Shown here: piece by piece, positions 12,295-22,948 of the stretch
Layout of the letters: each line of letters opens with the position of its first letter
Numbering within the stretch: the first letter of the stretch is position 1
Source: Geosiphon pyriformis
Taxonomy: Eukaryota; Glomeromycota; Glomeromycetes; Archaeosporales; Geosiphonaceae
Assembly: GCA_016748015.1 (NCBI GenBank)
Contig: JAAOMT010000439.1
Location: 49,356-113,355, forward strand
Direction: 5' to 3'
DNA length: 64,000 nt
Position numbers and translations under genes: made by a program
The notes under the pieces: model-generated
Told to the model about the DNA's origin: nothing
Seen by the model: only the letters and a program-made list of their open reading frames with translations
Databases searched by the model: none

Positions 12295-13092
12295 TCATTT
12301 AAGTTTCTGCTCCTTAGAGAGATTAGGAAGCATGATGTATGTTTCAGGATTTGAATTGGAATCCGAATTATTGTAATTTTCATTGCCATTTTGAACAGAG
12401 CTGGAACTATTATTTTTGTTGTCATAGTTGCCAGAGTTTGAATTGGAATTGAAAGTTGATTCCAATTTCAATGCACAGCTGCTAATTGGTTCTCCCTCTT
12501 CTGGGATTGTGTAGATCATGTGTGTTGGTGGATTGTAAATGAGATCACACTCATTACAATATTGAAAGTCACAGAGAATTAAACAATGTTGACATAATCG
12601 AATATTCAACTGCTCTAAACACTGCTCTTGTTCTTCTTTAATGGGTGCTAAATTTTGATAGTGCTCATGGAATTCTTCTGGGCCTGTTTTTAGGTCCAGA
12701 AAAGCATCTGGATTGGAAACCAATACAATATTAACTAGTTCTAGAGGGTTGTTCTTGATTTCTCATATTTTACTGGACATAGTATCTTCTATTTTAGCAT
12801 TTGCTATCTACCAGATCTCATCTTTGTCATGTAAGTAACCATCCAAGTGTGAGATTGCTCAGTGCCAGGCAGCAGTAACAGATGTTTTATGACTTACTTA
12901 GTTATTGATGAGGATTGTGTATTAGCACGAAGCATTACACATTCCTCTTCAACCAGAAATATTGTTCCACATTTCTTCATCAAGCAACTGTTTTTCACAA
13001 GTGAAACATGGTTCATTGTTTCACTTGTCTTGTTACTTTGGATAGCCATACTATTCTCTGTGGTATGGCTTGCAGTAATAGTGGATTTGCAT
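12295..13092 (-). pseudogene. Element 1: Cys-rich modules upstream of dUTPase
   Basis: The segment at 12723-12295 (142 codons) contains LCQHCLILCDFQYCNECDLIYN, a run of paired Cys suggesting a zinc-binding fold, followed by an Asp/Asn/Ser-rich acidic stretch. The equivalent in element 2 is at 26296-26775. The more N-terminal Cys module is partly readable at 12800-13092 and is cut by the inserted solo LTR. No named domain recognised. Confidence 0.5.
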
Positions 13093-14150
13093 TGTTACCC
13101 GAGTAGAAAAACCGATCCAAAGTTATAAAGAAACATGACCAAAACATGACATAACACAGAATAACACACAATAATGTTGGATAACATGTTATAACGTAAG
13201 ATAACATGTTATAATGCAGGATAATACAGAATAGCGTGCAATAACATAAGATAATATGTTATAATACAGGATAACACAGAATAACATGTAATAACATCAG
13301 ATAACATGTTATAACATAGGATAACTAGTGATAACATAGAAAAATGAAGCAATAACAAAAACAACAAAGCAATAGCTAGCGATAGCAAGACAATTAAAAG
13401 CAATCCTGTAAAACCAAAAGAATGTATAAAAGCAAGTAGTTGTAGAAATAAGAAAAGATAGATAGATACAAATCTCTAGACAAGAATTAAATATCCATAC
13501 CCCTTCATTCTTTATTATCTTCCTTATTTCATCTCCTAAAATAAACCAATTATTAAAAGAAATCTGAATCACGAATTTATGTTCTCGAACTTTGTGGAAT
13601 TTACGTGAATTAACCCTTGTCTCGTACCTCCATTCTAGGACAGATGCTCTTAGCATAACTGCCTCAAACCTATTAATGATTTGGACCAATTGCTCTTGAT
13701 CATGGCGATTAACAATACTAATTTATCTTTTTTTTTCTTTTTTTTTCTTTTTCTGTCTTATTTTTGTGGAGTGACAACATAGTAAAATCGACTGTTTAGA
13801 AATAGACTTCATGATAGCCTGGTAAAAAAGGGAAGCTCTCCCTAAGTTTTGGATATTAACATTATCTTGTTAGCTTACCAGAAGAATGAAAAGACAATGC
13901 CAGACCCTAATGACTGCGCTCATTAGCTTGGAAAAGAAAGCTCACATTTACGAAAAATGTTGCAATCAATGAAAGACAAACTCTGTGCCTTATAACCAAA
14001 GAACTCAATGGGTAAATTTACATCCAGGAATAGACTTTTAGAGACTGATAATCAAGACTAAGCCAACAGAATTATGTGGAAGACACATCATTCATAATTG
14101 AGAACACCAAACATTACCATTTTCCATACCCCCCAAGTTTACCTATAACA
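13093..14150 (+). mobile_element. Solo LTR inserted in element 1
   Basis: The alignment of element 1 to element 2 breaks at about 13092 and resumes at about 14151. The extra 1,058 bp start TGTTACCC and end CTATAACA, the TGTTA...TAACA ends shared by the other LTRs here. On the plus strand there is a tandem-repeat block (13132-13340) and then TATAAAAG at 13425-13432, a U3-like arrangement, so it is oriented +. It encodes nothing recognisable. Target-site duplication is not clear: the flanks read GCAT and ATGT. Confidence 0.65.
13132..13340. repeat. AT-rich minisatellite with recurrent palindrome
   Basis: Imperfect tandem units built from GATAACATGTTATAAC and CAGAATAACA-like blocks. The 12-bp palindrome ATAACATGTTAT or close variants recurs about every 50 bp. 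It lies upstream of the TATA-like box of the solo LTR, where U3 enhancer repeats would be expected. Confidence 0.7.
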
Positions 14151-17100
14151 ATGTCCAGTAATTTTTGTTTGGTGCAAACCAAGCTCTCATGGAAGAAAGT
14201 TTCTTCTCACAGTCTTTGCATTTGAGAGATATGTATAGTGGTTTTGTTATTGGTTTTCATGAGTACTCTTTTTTCCAGTCACTAGTTATTTCTTCTGTGG
14301 CAGTAATTTCTTTAAGTAGGTCTTCTTCTTTCTTTTTTCTTTTTTCTTTGTCAGTTTCTTCCCATTCCCAGATTGGCAGTTTGTCTAAGCCATTGTTAGT
14401 TTACCAGGTTTGGTTTGCATTCCAGATAAGTTTTTTTTTTTGTGTTCTTTTTTTGTTGTCATTCCAAGAGAGTATTAGTAGTAATTTGTTGTGGTTTTTA
14501 TTAGCCCATGACACTTAATAGGCTTCCCAAAGAGGTTTGCTTATCTTTTCCTCGAGTTCTATTAATGATGTTGGCACATTAGTGGTCTTAAAATAACTGC
14601 ACATTGCTGGTGTTCACATATGTTGGCCATTTTGGCTGATTTGCAACTCTTGGATGGTTCAGTCAAGTATTACATTGGTTTTGGACAGCCAATCATTTCC
14701 AACTAGAGCTTGATATTAGATGGCTTCTATAACTAGTACTTTGATTGGCACTATAATGCTATTAACCTCTATTGGAAGGTCATCGATCTTGCCGATTGGA
14801 ATTTTGGTTGCTCTATCAGTAGTAATTATGCATGCACTGACAGCATAATCAACTCAGTGACCTAATTGGTCCATGAGTTGTCATGTAATGATGCTGCCAG
14901 CTAATCCACTGTCTAAGATCAGTTTGATGGCATAACTATCTACTTTTGTGTCAGTGTACATAGCAGTGATTAGTTTGGTGTTAAGAGCAGTTCTACTGAA
15001 TAATAGGACTGATGTGGTTTCCTCAAGTTTGAAAAGAAAAATAGCTGTTAGGAATTCATTATTGGAGATGGTTGCTGGTGGAATATTGCTGGTAAGTGGC
15101 TGTTTTTGTTTGGGTTCTCAGTTGTTGGGTGAGGTGTCTTTTGGGGTAACCAGAAGACTTAAATATTGTTGAGCATTTGGGTTTTGGGTGTACCTGATGC
15201 CCAAATTCTATTGTCGAGATCCTAATGGCTGGGTTGAAGAACTGGGGATCAGTTGATAAACTACCATTGATGATCTCCAGCTCTGTTGTGTTAGTCTCAG
15301 TCTTTGGGTTCTGTTTTGAGTTAAGTTTTATGGCAGTGTTTGAATTTGTTGGGGTTGATAGATTACTTAAGGCTGTGGCTGATAAATAGACTGGGACTGT
15401 GGTTGATAAATTACAGGTGTTGTTGGCTAATAAACTGGTGGTTGATAGATTGGCTGTTGCATTATAGATAGGTAATTTGGTTAATATTGTTTTGGTGATT
15501 GATTACTGACATAATTCTGTAATTGTAGTTAACAATTAGAGTTTTGATACTGATTAGCTGATCTTAGGTCACTTATCTTTTTTCAGCATTCAAATTGCAA
15601 ATGTTTTTGTTTACCACAATAGTGGTATACACACATTTCTTGTTGTCATGGTTGATTGGTTAATGATGCTGGACGTGATTAATTTTGGGTGCAATTTGAG
15701 TTTTCTTAATTGTTGTATCATTGGAGAAATTGATAAATTGCATAATTGTCAGCTAAGTATTCTTCTAATTTCTGATTGATTAATTGAATTACTAAATTGT
15801 TTTAGTTTAGAATCCAATTCAGATGATCTGTTCATTACTAGATTTATGGCTTGGACATGATTTGCTTTAAGTTCAGCAGATTTAAAATCTTTGGCATTTG
15901 TAACTGCGACTTAAAGGTCTGCTGAATACATTGGACGTATACGCTAGAGGATGCTACTGTGCAGTCCTCTAATGAATTAATTCAGAATTTGTGGCACTAT
16001 AAAATAATCAGCTTGTATAGCCTGAATTTGGTGCAGATTTCTGTGGAAGCATCCTAAGTAAGTAATAACTGCTTTATTTTTTCTTTGTTTGATGATAGTA
16101 AAGGTGTTGGTTAGGCAATTAATACTGTTATTATTACTGAAATATTCCAAGAATGCAATTTTAAATTCCTAGAATGTTTGTGGTTTAACAGCCAGACTTT
16201 GATACCACGAGTTGGTAGTATTCTGTAAGAAATATGAGATGACCTGTAGGGCTCTCGTGTCATTTTATCCATTGGCTATGATGGCTTTTTCAATGTCATT
16301 GAGCCATATTTGTGTGTTGTCCTCTTTTTCTGTAAATTTCTCAAGTTTTGCTATTGGGGCATAGGCCATTGGATCTACGTTTAGTTGTTGTGGTGGTTGA
16401 AAGGGTTGTTGTAATGGCTGCTGTAGTGGTATTTGCTGCTGTTGAATTAGTTCAACAGGTGGCTAGTTAATGATAATTACTGGAGGTAAGTTTTGCTGAA
16501 TAATTAACTCAGAGTTTGGATTGTCCTGATTTGGCAGTGCTTGAATATTCAGAGTTCTAATTTCTGGATTTTCTAAGTTTAGATGTTGCTGAGTTTAAAA
16601 GTTTGGGGTTTCAACTTCTGGGTTTTCAGGAATCAGGTTCTGGTAAATAAATTCTTAATCTTCAACTTCTTTTTTCTCTTCTTTCTGTTCTCCTTCTGAT
16701 TCCATTATTTTCTAAGGACTTGTGATTCTGAAATTTGGTTGGGGTGATGGGGATTGAAGTCCTGATGGTGTTGGCAATTGTAACTTAAATCCTTCAAAAT
16801 ACATGTCATATGATCCTAGAAGATTTTTTTTCCTTTGTTTACTATGAAATGTGAATTGTCTGAATGTTGATGTTATGGTTGATGTGGATGCACCTGTTGA
16901 TGTGATGTTAATGGCGCTTCCTAGTGTATAGTGGTATGATGAATTTGTTGGTAATTCTATTCTTGTTTTCTTCTAAGTTGGTAATTGTATTTCTTTAGGT
17001 GTTACTGCTGATGTTTGTAACTTTCCTTTGTCTTTGTCTGCATAGGTAATAAGGAATTGTTGTTAAGTGTATCTTTCAATGATTTGGTTAATTTCCCTAA

Positions 17101-17365
17101 TAATTGGTGATTTCTTGGTAAGCTGGTGTGTTGAAATAATTCTGTATAGAAGTTTTCCCTTGCTAATTCAATGTTAACTGTTCTTCCTAAACAGTCTATG
17201 ATCTTTTTATTGACATAAAAGTTGAAAACAGATTCTGCTGGATAGTGATTGTTGGTTAAGTCCAATTGTTAACTGTACTGTTGAAATAAAAATTTGGCGA
17301 ATCCTAAATGGTTTGTCCTTATGATTTCTGATTCTGCCACTTTTAGATGGTGTTACGGAATGGTT
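14151..17365 (-). pseudogene. Element 1: gag and protease region
   Basis: Reading leftward from 17365: gag N-terminal part (17265-17002, containing HYPAESVFNFYV and TELFQHTSLPRNHQ), a Gln/Pro-rich linker, a capsid-like part (about 16400-15800) and a zinc-knuckle remnant. A protease remnant near 14990-14700 keeps the DSG-type active-site neighbourhood (ILDSGLAGSI). The counterpart in element 2 is much easier to read. Many stop codons; non-coding now. Confidence 0.7.
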
Positions 17366-17747
17366 TTCTTGTTATATTTAATTGCTGATATCCCGCTTTA
17401 ATTGCAATCAGTCTTTTGTGAGTTCCTCAATTCTATTTGTGTGATAATGTCACTGTTATACTGAAGGCTTTCTTTTTACTATTGCGATATAAGTTATTCT
17501 TTAATTCTTGATTGTTGTGTGTGTTTATGTACTCCTTCTCAGAAGCTGAACTGAAATCTACCCACTGTCTGGGGTCTTCTCTGAGGCTATCCTTGCAATT
17601 GCCTGATGTGTTTCTCTAATCTAGAAACACAGAATGTTAATGGTCTTTAGTGCTTTTCTAATTCTCACAATAAAGCTTTTATCAATTAGTAACAACGTGA
17701 ATAATCTTGATCAAAGATTATTCTTCCAAGGGATTCAGTTGATGAAT
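17366..17747. other. Repeat relic matching 4.3 kb
   Basis: Within this stretch, about 17510-17645 aligns in the same orientation with 4310-4445 of the decayed LINE block. Nearly all differences are G-to-A or C-to-T in the 4.3-kb copy. No coding frame recognised. It is probably a less mutated copy of the same repeat, cut on the left by element 1 and on the right by the assembly gap. Confidence 0.55.
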
Positions 17748-17767
17748 NNNNNNNNNNNNNNNNNNNN
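17748..17767. other. Assembly gap (20 N)
   Basis: Twenty unresolved bases, probably a placeholder of arbitrary size. The sequences on its two sides belong to different repeats. Confidence 0.95.
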
Positions 17768-18137
17768 GTTTCTTGGGATATTTAATTTGAAAGTATGATT
17801 TAAAGTAGAGTTTGTTGGATAAAATTGGATCTATTGCTTGATAAGTTATGATTTTTATTACTTGATTGATTCTTTCCCAATATTAAAACTACTGTATATA
17901 TACATGTTTGTAGTTCTACAAGAAAATACTTTCTTTTTGATATTTCAACTTGATGCTTGCTGCTATCACCAGTTGGTGTTGGCTGCTATTGTGAACTGGT
18001 GCTTGCCACTATTGCGAGATGGTGTTTGCTACTATGTTAATCATTATCTTTCTAAAATTATTACTGTGCTATATTATGATTGAATAGTTTGTATTATTTT
18101 TATGATTCTTTTTGCTAAATTCTTAAACTGTAACATC
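17768..18137 (-). repeat. Partial LTR-like sequence
   Basis: Read on the minus strand it begins TGTTACAG at 18137. It contains three imperfect copies of a roughly 28-bp unit (about 17955-18035) and a TATATATA tract at 17894-17902, and runs into the gap. The layout resembles the LTR at 21383-22350, but the sequence does not match it or the LTRs of elements 1 and 2. It could be a 3' LTR of another subfamily. Confidence 0.4.
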
Positions 18138-18185
18138 GCAAGGCATAATGTATTCTTCACATAGCCTAATGTTCATTTGCTCTAA

Positions 18186-19028
18186 TCATTGAATTTGAGC
18201 TTCTTGAGTTGGGTAGGTGTAACTTGCAATTTGGTGGTAGACTTCTACTTTATCTTCGTAATTGAATCCAGCTAATTTCATGGTGTATTCAATGTATTCT
18301 GCTTTCTTCATTTGATGAACATTTTCTTTGGTAGCTCTATTAATTAATGCCATTGCTAGATCGAAAATCATCTTAGTATCATGGGAGTAGTGATAAAGTT
18401 TGTTGTGAGTACTGTTGTATGCCGCATTAAAGGGTGTTCTTCTTTTTACTTTTTCTGAAATTGATAAAACATATTGGCAGATCTGATCACAGACTCCTCC
18501 TTTCATGGCTACATCAATTCAATTGCATTCTTCCCATAGCATATCTCCACAAGTCAAACAAGAGGTGTTGTCCTATTTTCTGCTCCTTTTTATTAGATGG
18601 CCCTATTGTTATCTGTGGCAAGCCTTGCAGTAATAACAAGTATGATTTTCATATTCTTTTTCAGGTGAAATGCAGGCTCCCATTGATGATAGTTTCTTGT
18701 AGCAGTTCTTACATTTAAGGGGAATATAGGGGCATTGTTTTCTTGGTTCAGGTTTTGAGTAAGAGATATTCTATCCAGAGGTTTCGGGTTCAGAGTGTGG
18801 GGTAAAATGTTCTTGTTCTGTTTCATCGGCCCAGTTGGACATTGATCCAAGAGCCATAAATGTTTTAATGAGAGGTTTTTCCTCTTCCGGTTCAAATTCA
18901 AAAGCTGAGGCTTTTTCAGAGCGTTTGTTGAATGTACCACAAGTGGCAGATACCCAGGCATGTTGTCTTTGGTAGAAGATTGTTAACTCTTGTGTTTTCC
19001 AATTCAGATTAGCATTGGCTTTTTGAAG
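18186..19028 (-). pseudogene. Element 3: Cys-rich region downstream of protease
   Basis: In frame with the protease. It contains LKCKNCYKKLSSMGAC and TCYYCKACHR, matching LKCKDYGKKLSSMGA and YYYCKPCHR of element 2, so this Cys module is shared by both families. The final open segment (18506-18186, 106 codons, starting MKGGVCDQICQYV) has no recognised domain. A stop codon follows CKACHR. Confidence 0.55.
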
Positions 19029-19307
19029 CTAATCATTTCCGACAAGAGCTTGGTACTGAGGTGCGTCCATTACAAGAACTTTGACTGGAATGGTGATTCC
19101 ATCAAGAGTGAATAGAAAATTGTCAATTTCTTCTACTGGGATCTTTTTCATGCCATCAGCAGTGACGATTACTGTTTGAGCTGGTTGGTCAACATTTCTC
19201 TTCAACTGTTGCATTAACTGGTAGGTGATAATGCTTCCGGCAGATCTACTGTCTAGAATCAAGCGAATTGTCTTTCCTTTGACTTCTGCTTCAATGTACA
19301 TAGCCAT
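19029..19307 (-). pseudogene. Element 3: aspartic protease (retropepsin-like)
   Basis: Clan AA protease fold with hydrophobic-hydrophobic-D-S-x at LILDSRSAGSI. The canonical DSG is DSR here, a single G-to-A change from GGA. It ends with LVGNDWL-like sequence, as in Gypsy proteases. It would cleave the Gag-Pol polyprotein. The frame is open for 92 codons but continues from gag through stops, and the changed active-site Gly probably inactivates it. Confidence 0.7.
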
Positions 19308-19730
19308 GATTGTTTTTTGTTCATTGGCAGCTGCATTGCTAGGCAGGAATGGTGACTCATTTGCTTCAAACTCAAAAGGAAATATATCTGAAAGGTTAGC
19401 ATTTTCAGCAATTCTGGCTGGTGGGATTGTGGTAAGAGTATAGGAAGAGTTTTGTTGTTGTGCTGCAGCTCTACCTTCTAAGGGTGCAGTATGATGAAAA
19501 TCCTATTCTTTTGGCATTGTTAAATAACTGGGTTGAGTGTGGTAGTGGTTGGGTTTTGGTTGAGTGGAATTTCGAGAAACCAATTGGTTATTCGAACTGA
19601 TTCTATTGTTGTTTACTTGGTATTGGTTTTGTGGTATGAATTGATTCTGTGTAAGCAGTCTTTGAGCAAGTACTTGATAATATTGTGTGAGCGGTTGTTG
19701 GTATTGCTATTGGATTGGCTGTGGGGTGGG

Positions 19731-21382
19731 CTAATAATAGTTATTTTGGTATTGGGGTCTTGGTGGATAGTAAGCTGGTGGTGGTGGTTGATAATAAAAT
19801 TGCTGTGGTGGAGGGTAACGTTGATTACTCCTATTTTGTTGGTCTCGTTGTAGCTTTCTGCAATCTCTTTTCCAGTGGTCAGAGATTCCACAGTAATGGC
19901 AATTTTGAGGCTGGTTATTAGAAAGTGGTGCAAAGTTATTTTGATTTCGTCTTTGAGGTGGTTGATATCTTTGGGGTTGCTGTTGTTGTTGATTGGTGAA
20001 ATAGTTTTCAACCTTCTTTGTGAGTTGGTCAATTTTTTTCTCAGCTGCTGAGCTGGTTTCTCCAATTGCCAAATTTACAAGTTTTGTGCGATTGGCCTCT
20101 TCCATGGCCATTTCGTATCTTTTCATATGCTGTATGGCAGAGTTTAAATCTTCTGGCATATGTGGGCGAACCTTTTTAATTAGTTTATCTTTTAGACCAG
20201 CAATAAATTAATCCAAGATTTGAGCATCGGAATAATAATCATTTGTTTCAAGTTGGCGAATTTGTCTAAGAAGTTTGTTGAATTTCCCAATATAAGTCAT
20301 AACAGATTCGGAGGGTTCCTGTTTGATATTTCGAAAATAATTACGAAGGATGATGGAGGTATTATTGTCGGTAAACTGTTTAAGGAAGACTGCTTTGAAA
20401 GCATTCCAATCATTGAATGGGGCGGCCAAGTTTTCAAACCATTCTCCTACTGTTCCTTTAAGAAAATAGAGAATTGTTCTTAACATTCTGGCAGCATTCC
20501 ATCTATTTGCATCTCCAGCTTTAGTAACTTGGTCGAGCCATTCTTGGAGACTGGTCTCAATGTCTTCTCCATTAAATTCAGAGATTTTTGCAATGTATGT
20601 TGTCATTTCATCTTCTTCATTCTCACTGTCTATTGATTCTTCCTCAAATATTTCAGGTTTGTTTTCTTTATTCGCTGCTGTCTCAGAGTGTTCACTTTGA
20701 TTTTCAGTTAGAAAGTCAAGGAGATTGGAACTAGTTTGAAGAGGTTCTTGTTGTCTAATGAGACTTCCGAATGATGTAAAATCTTCTGGTCTTGCAAATC
20801 AATTCAAGAGTGAATTAGGCATTTGTGCTTGTGCAAGTGAAGCTGGAAAAGGTGTGATAGTAAGTGGAAGTTTTGAACTGGTTCCTTGTTCAGGTGTTTG
20901 TAAATAGTTGGCAGTTATTTTTGGTAGTGTTGGAGTATTTGGGGTGGTTTTTGAGTATTGTTTTAATTTATTTTTGCCTTTGTTGCTTGTTTCTGTTTCC
21001 GATTCAAAATCAATAGTGTATTGAGACTGCACTAAATATGTTTCTTCACAGTATTTGATAATGTAAAATTAAGTTCGTGAAAGTAAGTGGCAAGTGTTTC
21101 ACTGTTAAGGTCTTCAGTTCCCAACTGTAAATAGTGTGCTAAATTATTGTAAAGATTGCTTCTAATTTCTGAGATATTGTAATTTCCAAAAAGATAATTG
21201 TTGATGCAGTTTTCAATGTATTGGTATACTGATTTCTTGACAACTTCAATTCCGTCTGGAATGTTGAATTTTTGCTTACAGTGGGTGTAAATTGATTGGT
21301 AATACTCTAGAGTTGTTGCGTCTGGTGTAGTTGCCACTTTGAAGTTGTTTTTGCTGTGTTGTTTCCATGGGAGAGCACCAAA
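19731..21382 (-). pseudogene. Element 3: gag with capsid and CCHC zinc knuckle
   Basis: Reading leftward: N-terminal gag (21382-21032), linker (21032-20607), then a Retrotrans_gag-type capsid domain (20606-20208; ILYFLKGTVGEWFENL is typical). Next comes a Gln/Pro/Tyr-rich nucleocapsid with one zinc knuckle, CHYCGISDHWKRDC, at 19901-19860. TAA at 20210-20208 interrupts capsid where Gln is expected. Gag would form the virus-like particle and package element RNA. Confidence 0.75.
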
Positions 21383-22350
21383 TGTTACCAAAGGTTTTTG
21401 GTCTCTTTTCTTGAATGTTGTCGATACTTGTTTGCTGTGAATTCACGTTTTCTGGATGTAGTTGAACCTCCAATAACTGAATTTATCTTCAAATTATCTC
21501 CTATAATTTGAATTGCTGGGCTTATAAGTGGAATGGCCAATTCTGTGCCAGTTACTTTATGTAGTTACATTGTAGTAAACGTCAACTCTTTCCCAGGAAT
21601 TGCTTGTCTGGAAGCTTACTAAAATGTGTAGTTACTTTGCTGTGAAAGTCAACTTTTCTACAGGAATTTCATCTGTAGGTTACCCTAATGATTATGATAA
21701 GAAAATAAAAGAAAATAAAAGAAATAGAATTCTGTCAAGGGAAACGTTTTCTATCCAGGCCTGGAGTCACTAACAGTCTACTGAAATTGGTAGCTAATTA
21801 ATTTCAAAATGTTAGTTGGGTTCTTGGGGATTTTCCAAGTGCAAATAATTAAAGAATTTGGTTTTTCGAATTATTTGATATTTATTTCTTTTTGTGTGTG
21901 TAGGAATGGTTCTAAGTGATAAATCTAAAATAAGATACATTTTCTCGAAGAGAGAACTCTTCTTTTATACAACTTGTCATAACACTATTCTATGAACTTG
22001 AACTTTGCTATTTTTTACAATTTCGCTGAACTAAAGATACATTTCGGCAAACTACAAGTTATTTCTGCAAACTATTAGATATTTCAGTGAACTATCAATT
22101 ATTTCGGCGAATTTCTATAAATTTCGGCAAACTTTTGAATGTTACATAGTTTGGGGTATTGCATGATTGATTATTGTAATTAGGTTACATTTGTGTTGTG
22201 TACAATTTGGGTTATTAATTAAATGATAATTTCGGACATTTTTGCTAATGTAATAAGTAATAATTTGAAACAATAATATATGCTAATTAATGATAGGAAT
22301 TATAAGATAATTTTATACTAAATAATATCTCTAATTTTGTCTGGTAACAA
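21383..22350 (-). repeat. 5' LTR of element 3
   Basis: 968 bp with perfect inverted ends, TGTTACCA on the left and TGGTAACA on the right. On the minus strand TATAAAAG (21969-21962) is a good promoter TATA box. A tract of repeated CGGCAAACT-like units lies at about 22040-22140. It is followed on the element side by TTTGGTGCTCTC, the same primer-site start as in element 2. Confidence 0.8.
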
Positions 22351-22934
22351 CACCAAGAATCCTTAGCTTAGTTATCACAATTTTCAAATAAATAATTATT
22401 CATTATCTCAAATACATTCTTCACTATTAACACTTCATGTTGATAGTAACTGATACTTAACCATACTGAAACAATAGCTCTTAATCATGGCTATTGATGG
22501 AATACTAACTTGTAAACCATCTTGGCTTATTTCTTATTTTCTCTTTATCTTTTCTTTATTTCTTTGTTGTCTACTAACTTGATTAAAGAACTTATTCTTA
22601 GAAGACTTACAGAGAAATAAACTTGCTTAAACAATACTTATTCTTGGAGGACTTATGGAGAAACTGACATCAGGGAACAGCACTGGTATACATTTATGGA
22701 GGATATTGTACCAGGAGAATCATCAACCATCAAGCTGAGCAAGCAATTGACAAAACTATGGTTTCAGGAAACTACTGATAAACTGTTACCATTGAATCTC
22801 TGTCTATTATACAAAGAACTTGATTGGAAAACCTTCAGATAAAATATCTTCAGATTATCATCATCACTAATCGCTTTGCACACCAAGTTATGGATTGGTT
22901 ATTCATTCAACACCCCAAAAAATCACCTGTAACA
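22351..22934 (+). repeat. 5' LTR of element 2 (5' part missing)
   Basis: 584 bp matching 31507-32090 of the 3' LTR, starting at ACACCAAGAA and ending CCTGTAACA. The first roughly 294 bp (U3 and TATA region) are absent because element 3 sits immediately upstream; I do not find them on the far side of element 3. Confidence 0.85.
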
Positions 22935-22936
22935 TT

Positions 22937-22948
22937 TGGTGCTCTCTG
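22937..22948 (+). other. Primer-binding site of element 2
   Basis: TGGTGCTCTCTG starts two bases after the LTR end, the standard position and TGG start of a tRNA primer site. The same TGGTGCTCTC follows the element 3 LTR (minus strand, near 21380-21370). I do not assign the tRNA. Confidence 0.65.

Larger units (their letters stand above)
7066..17365 (-). mobile_element. Ty3/Gypsy LTR retrotransposon, element 1 (degenerate)
   Basis: Same family as element 2 (22.35-32.09 kb) but on the minus strand. It has a 3' LTR at 7066-7943, then, reading leftward from 17365, gag, protease, Cys-rich modules, dUTPase-like domain, RT, RNase H, integrase and a C-terminal region. Most open segments share one frame, with a shift between about 10450 and 11300. 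A 1.06 kb solo LTR interrupts it at 13093-14150. Similarity to element 2 ends near 17365, just upstream of gag, so the 5' LTR and primer site are missing. It keeps the RT YLDD motif and the integrase catalytic Glu that element 2 has lost, but has many stop codons and is not coding-competent. Confidence 0.85.
18138..22350 (-). mobile_element. Gypsy element 3: gag-protease only, related family
   Basis: Minus-strand element with a 5' LTR at 22350-21383, a primer site, then gag, zinc knuckle, protease and a Cys-rich region. From about 21032 down to 18186 the open segments share one frame, broken by several stops; the first gag segment (21391-21032) is in another frame. No RT, RNase H or integrase is present before the sequence meets an LTR-like end at 18137. 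It is therefore truncated, rearranged or non-autonomous. Its LTR abuts an internal point of the element 2 LTR, showing that it inserted there. Confidence 0.75.

Noticed and set aside
13132-13340. CRISPR-like array
   Set aside because: The units are contiguous and imperfect with no unique spacers, and the genome is eukaryotic.
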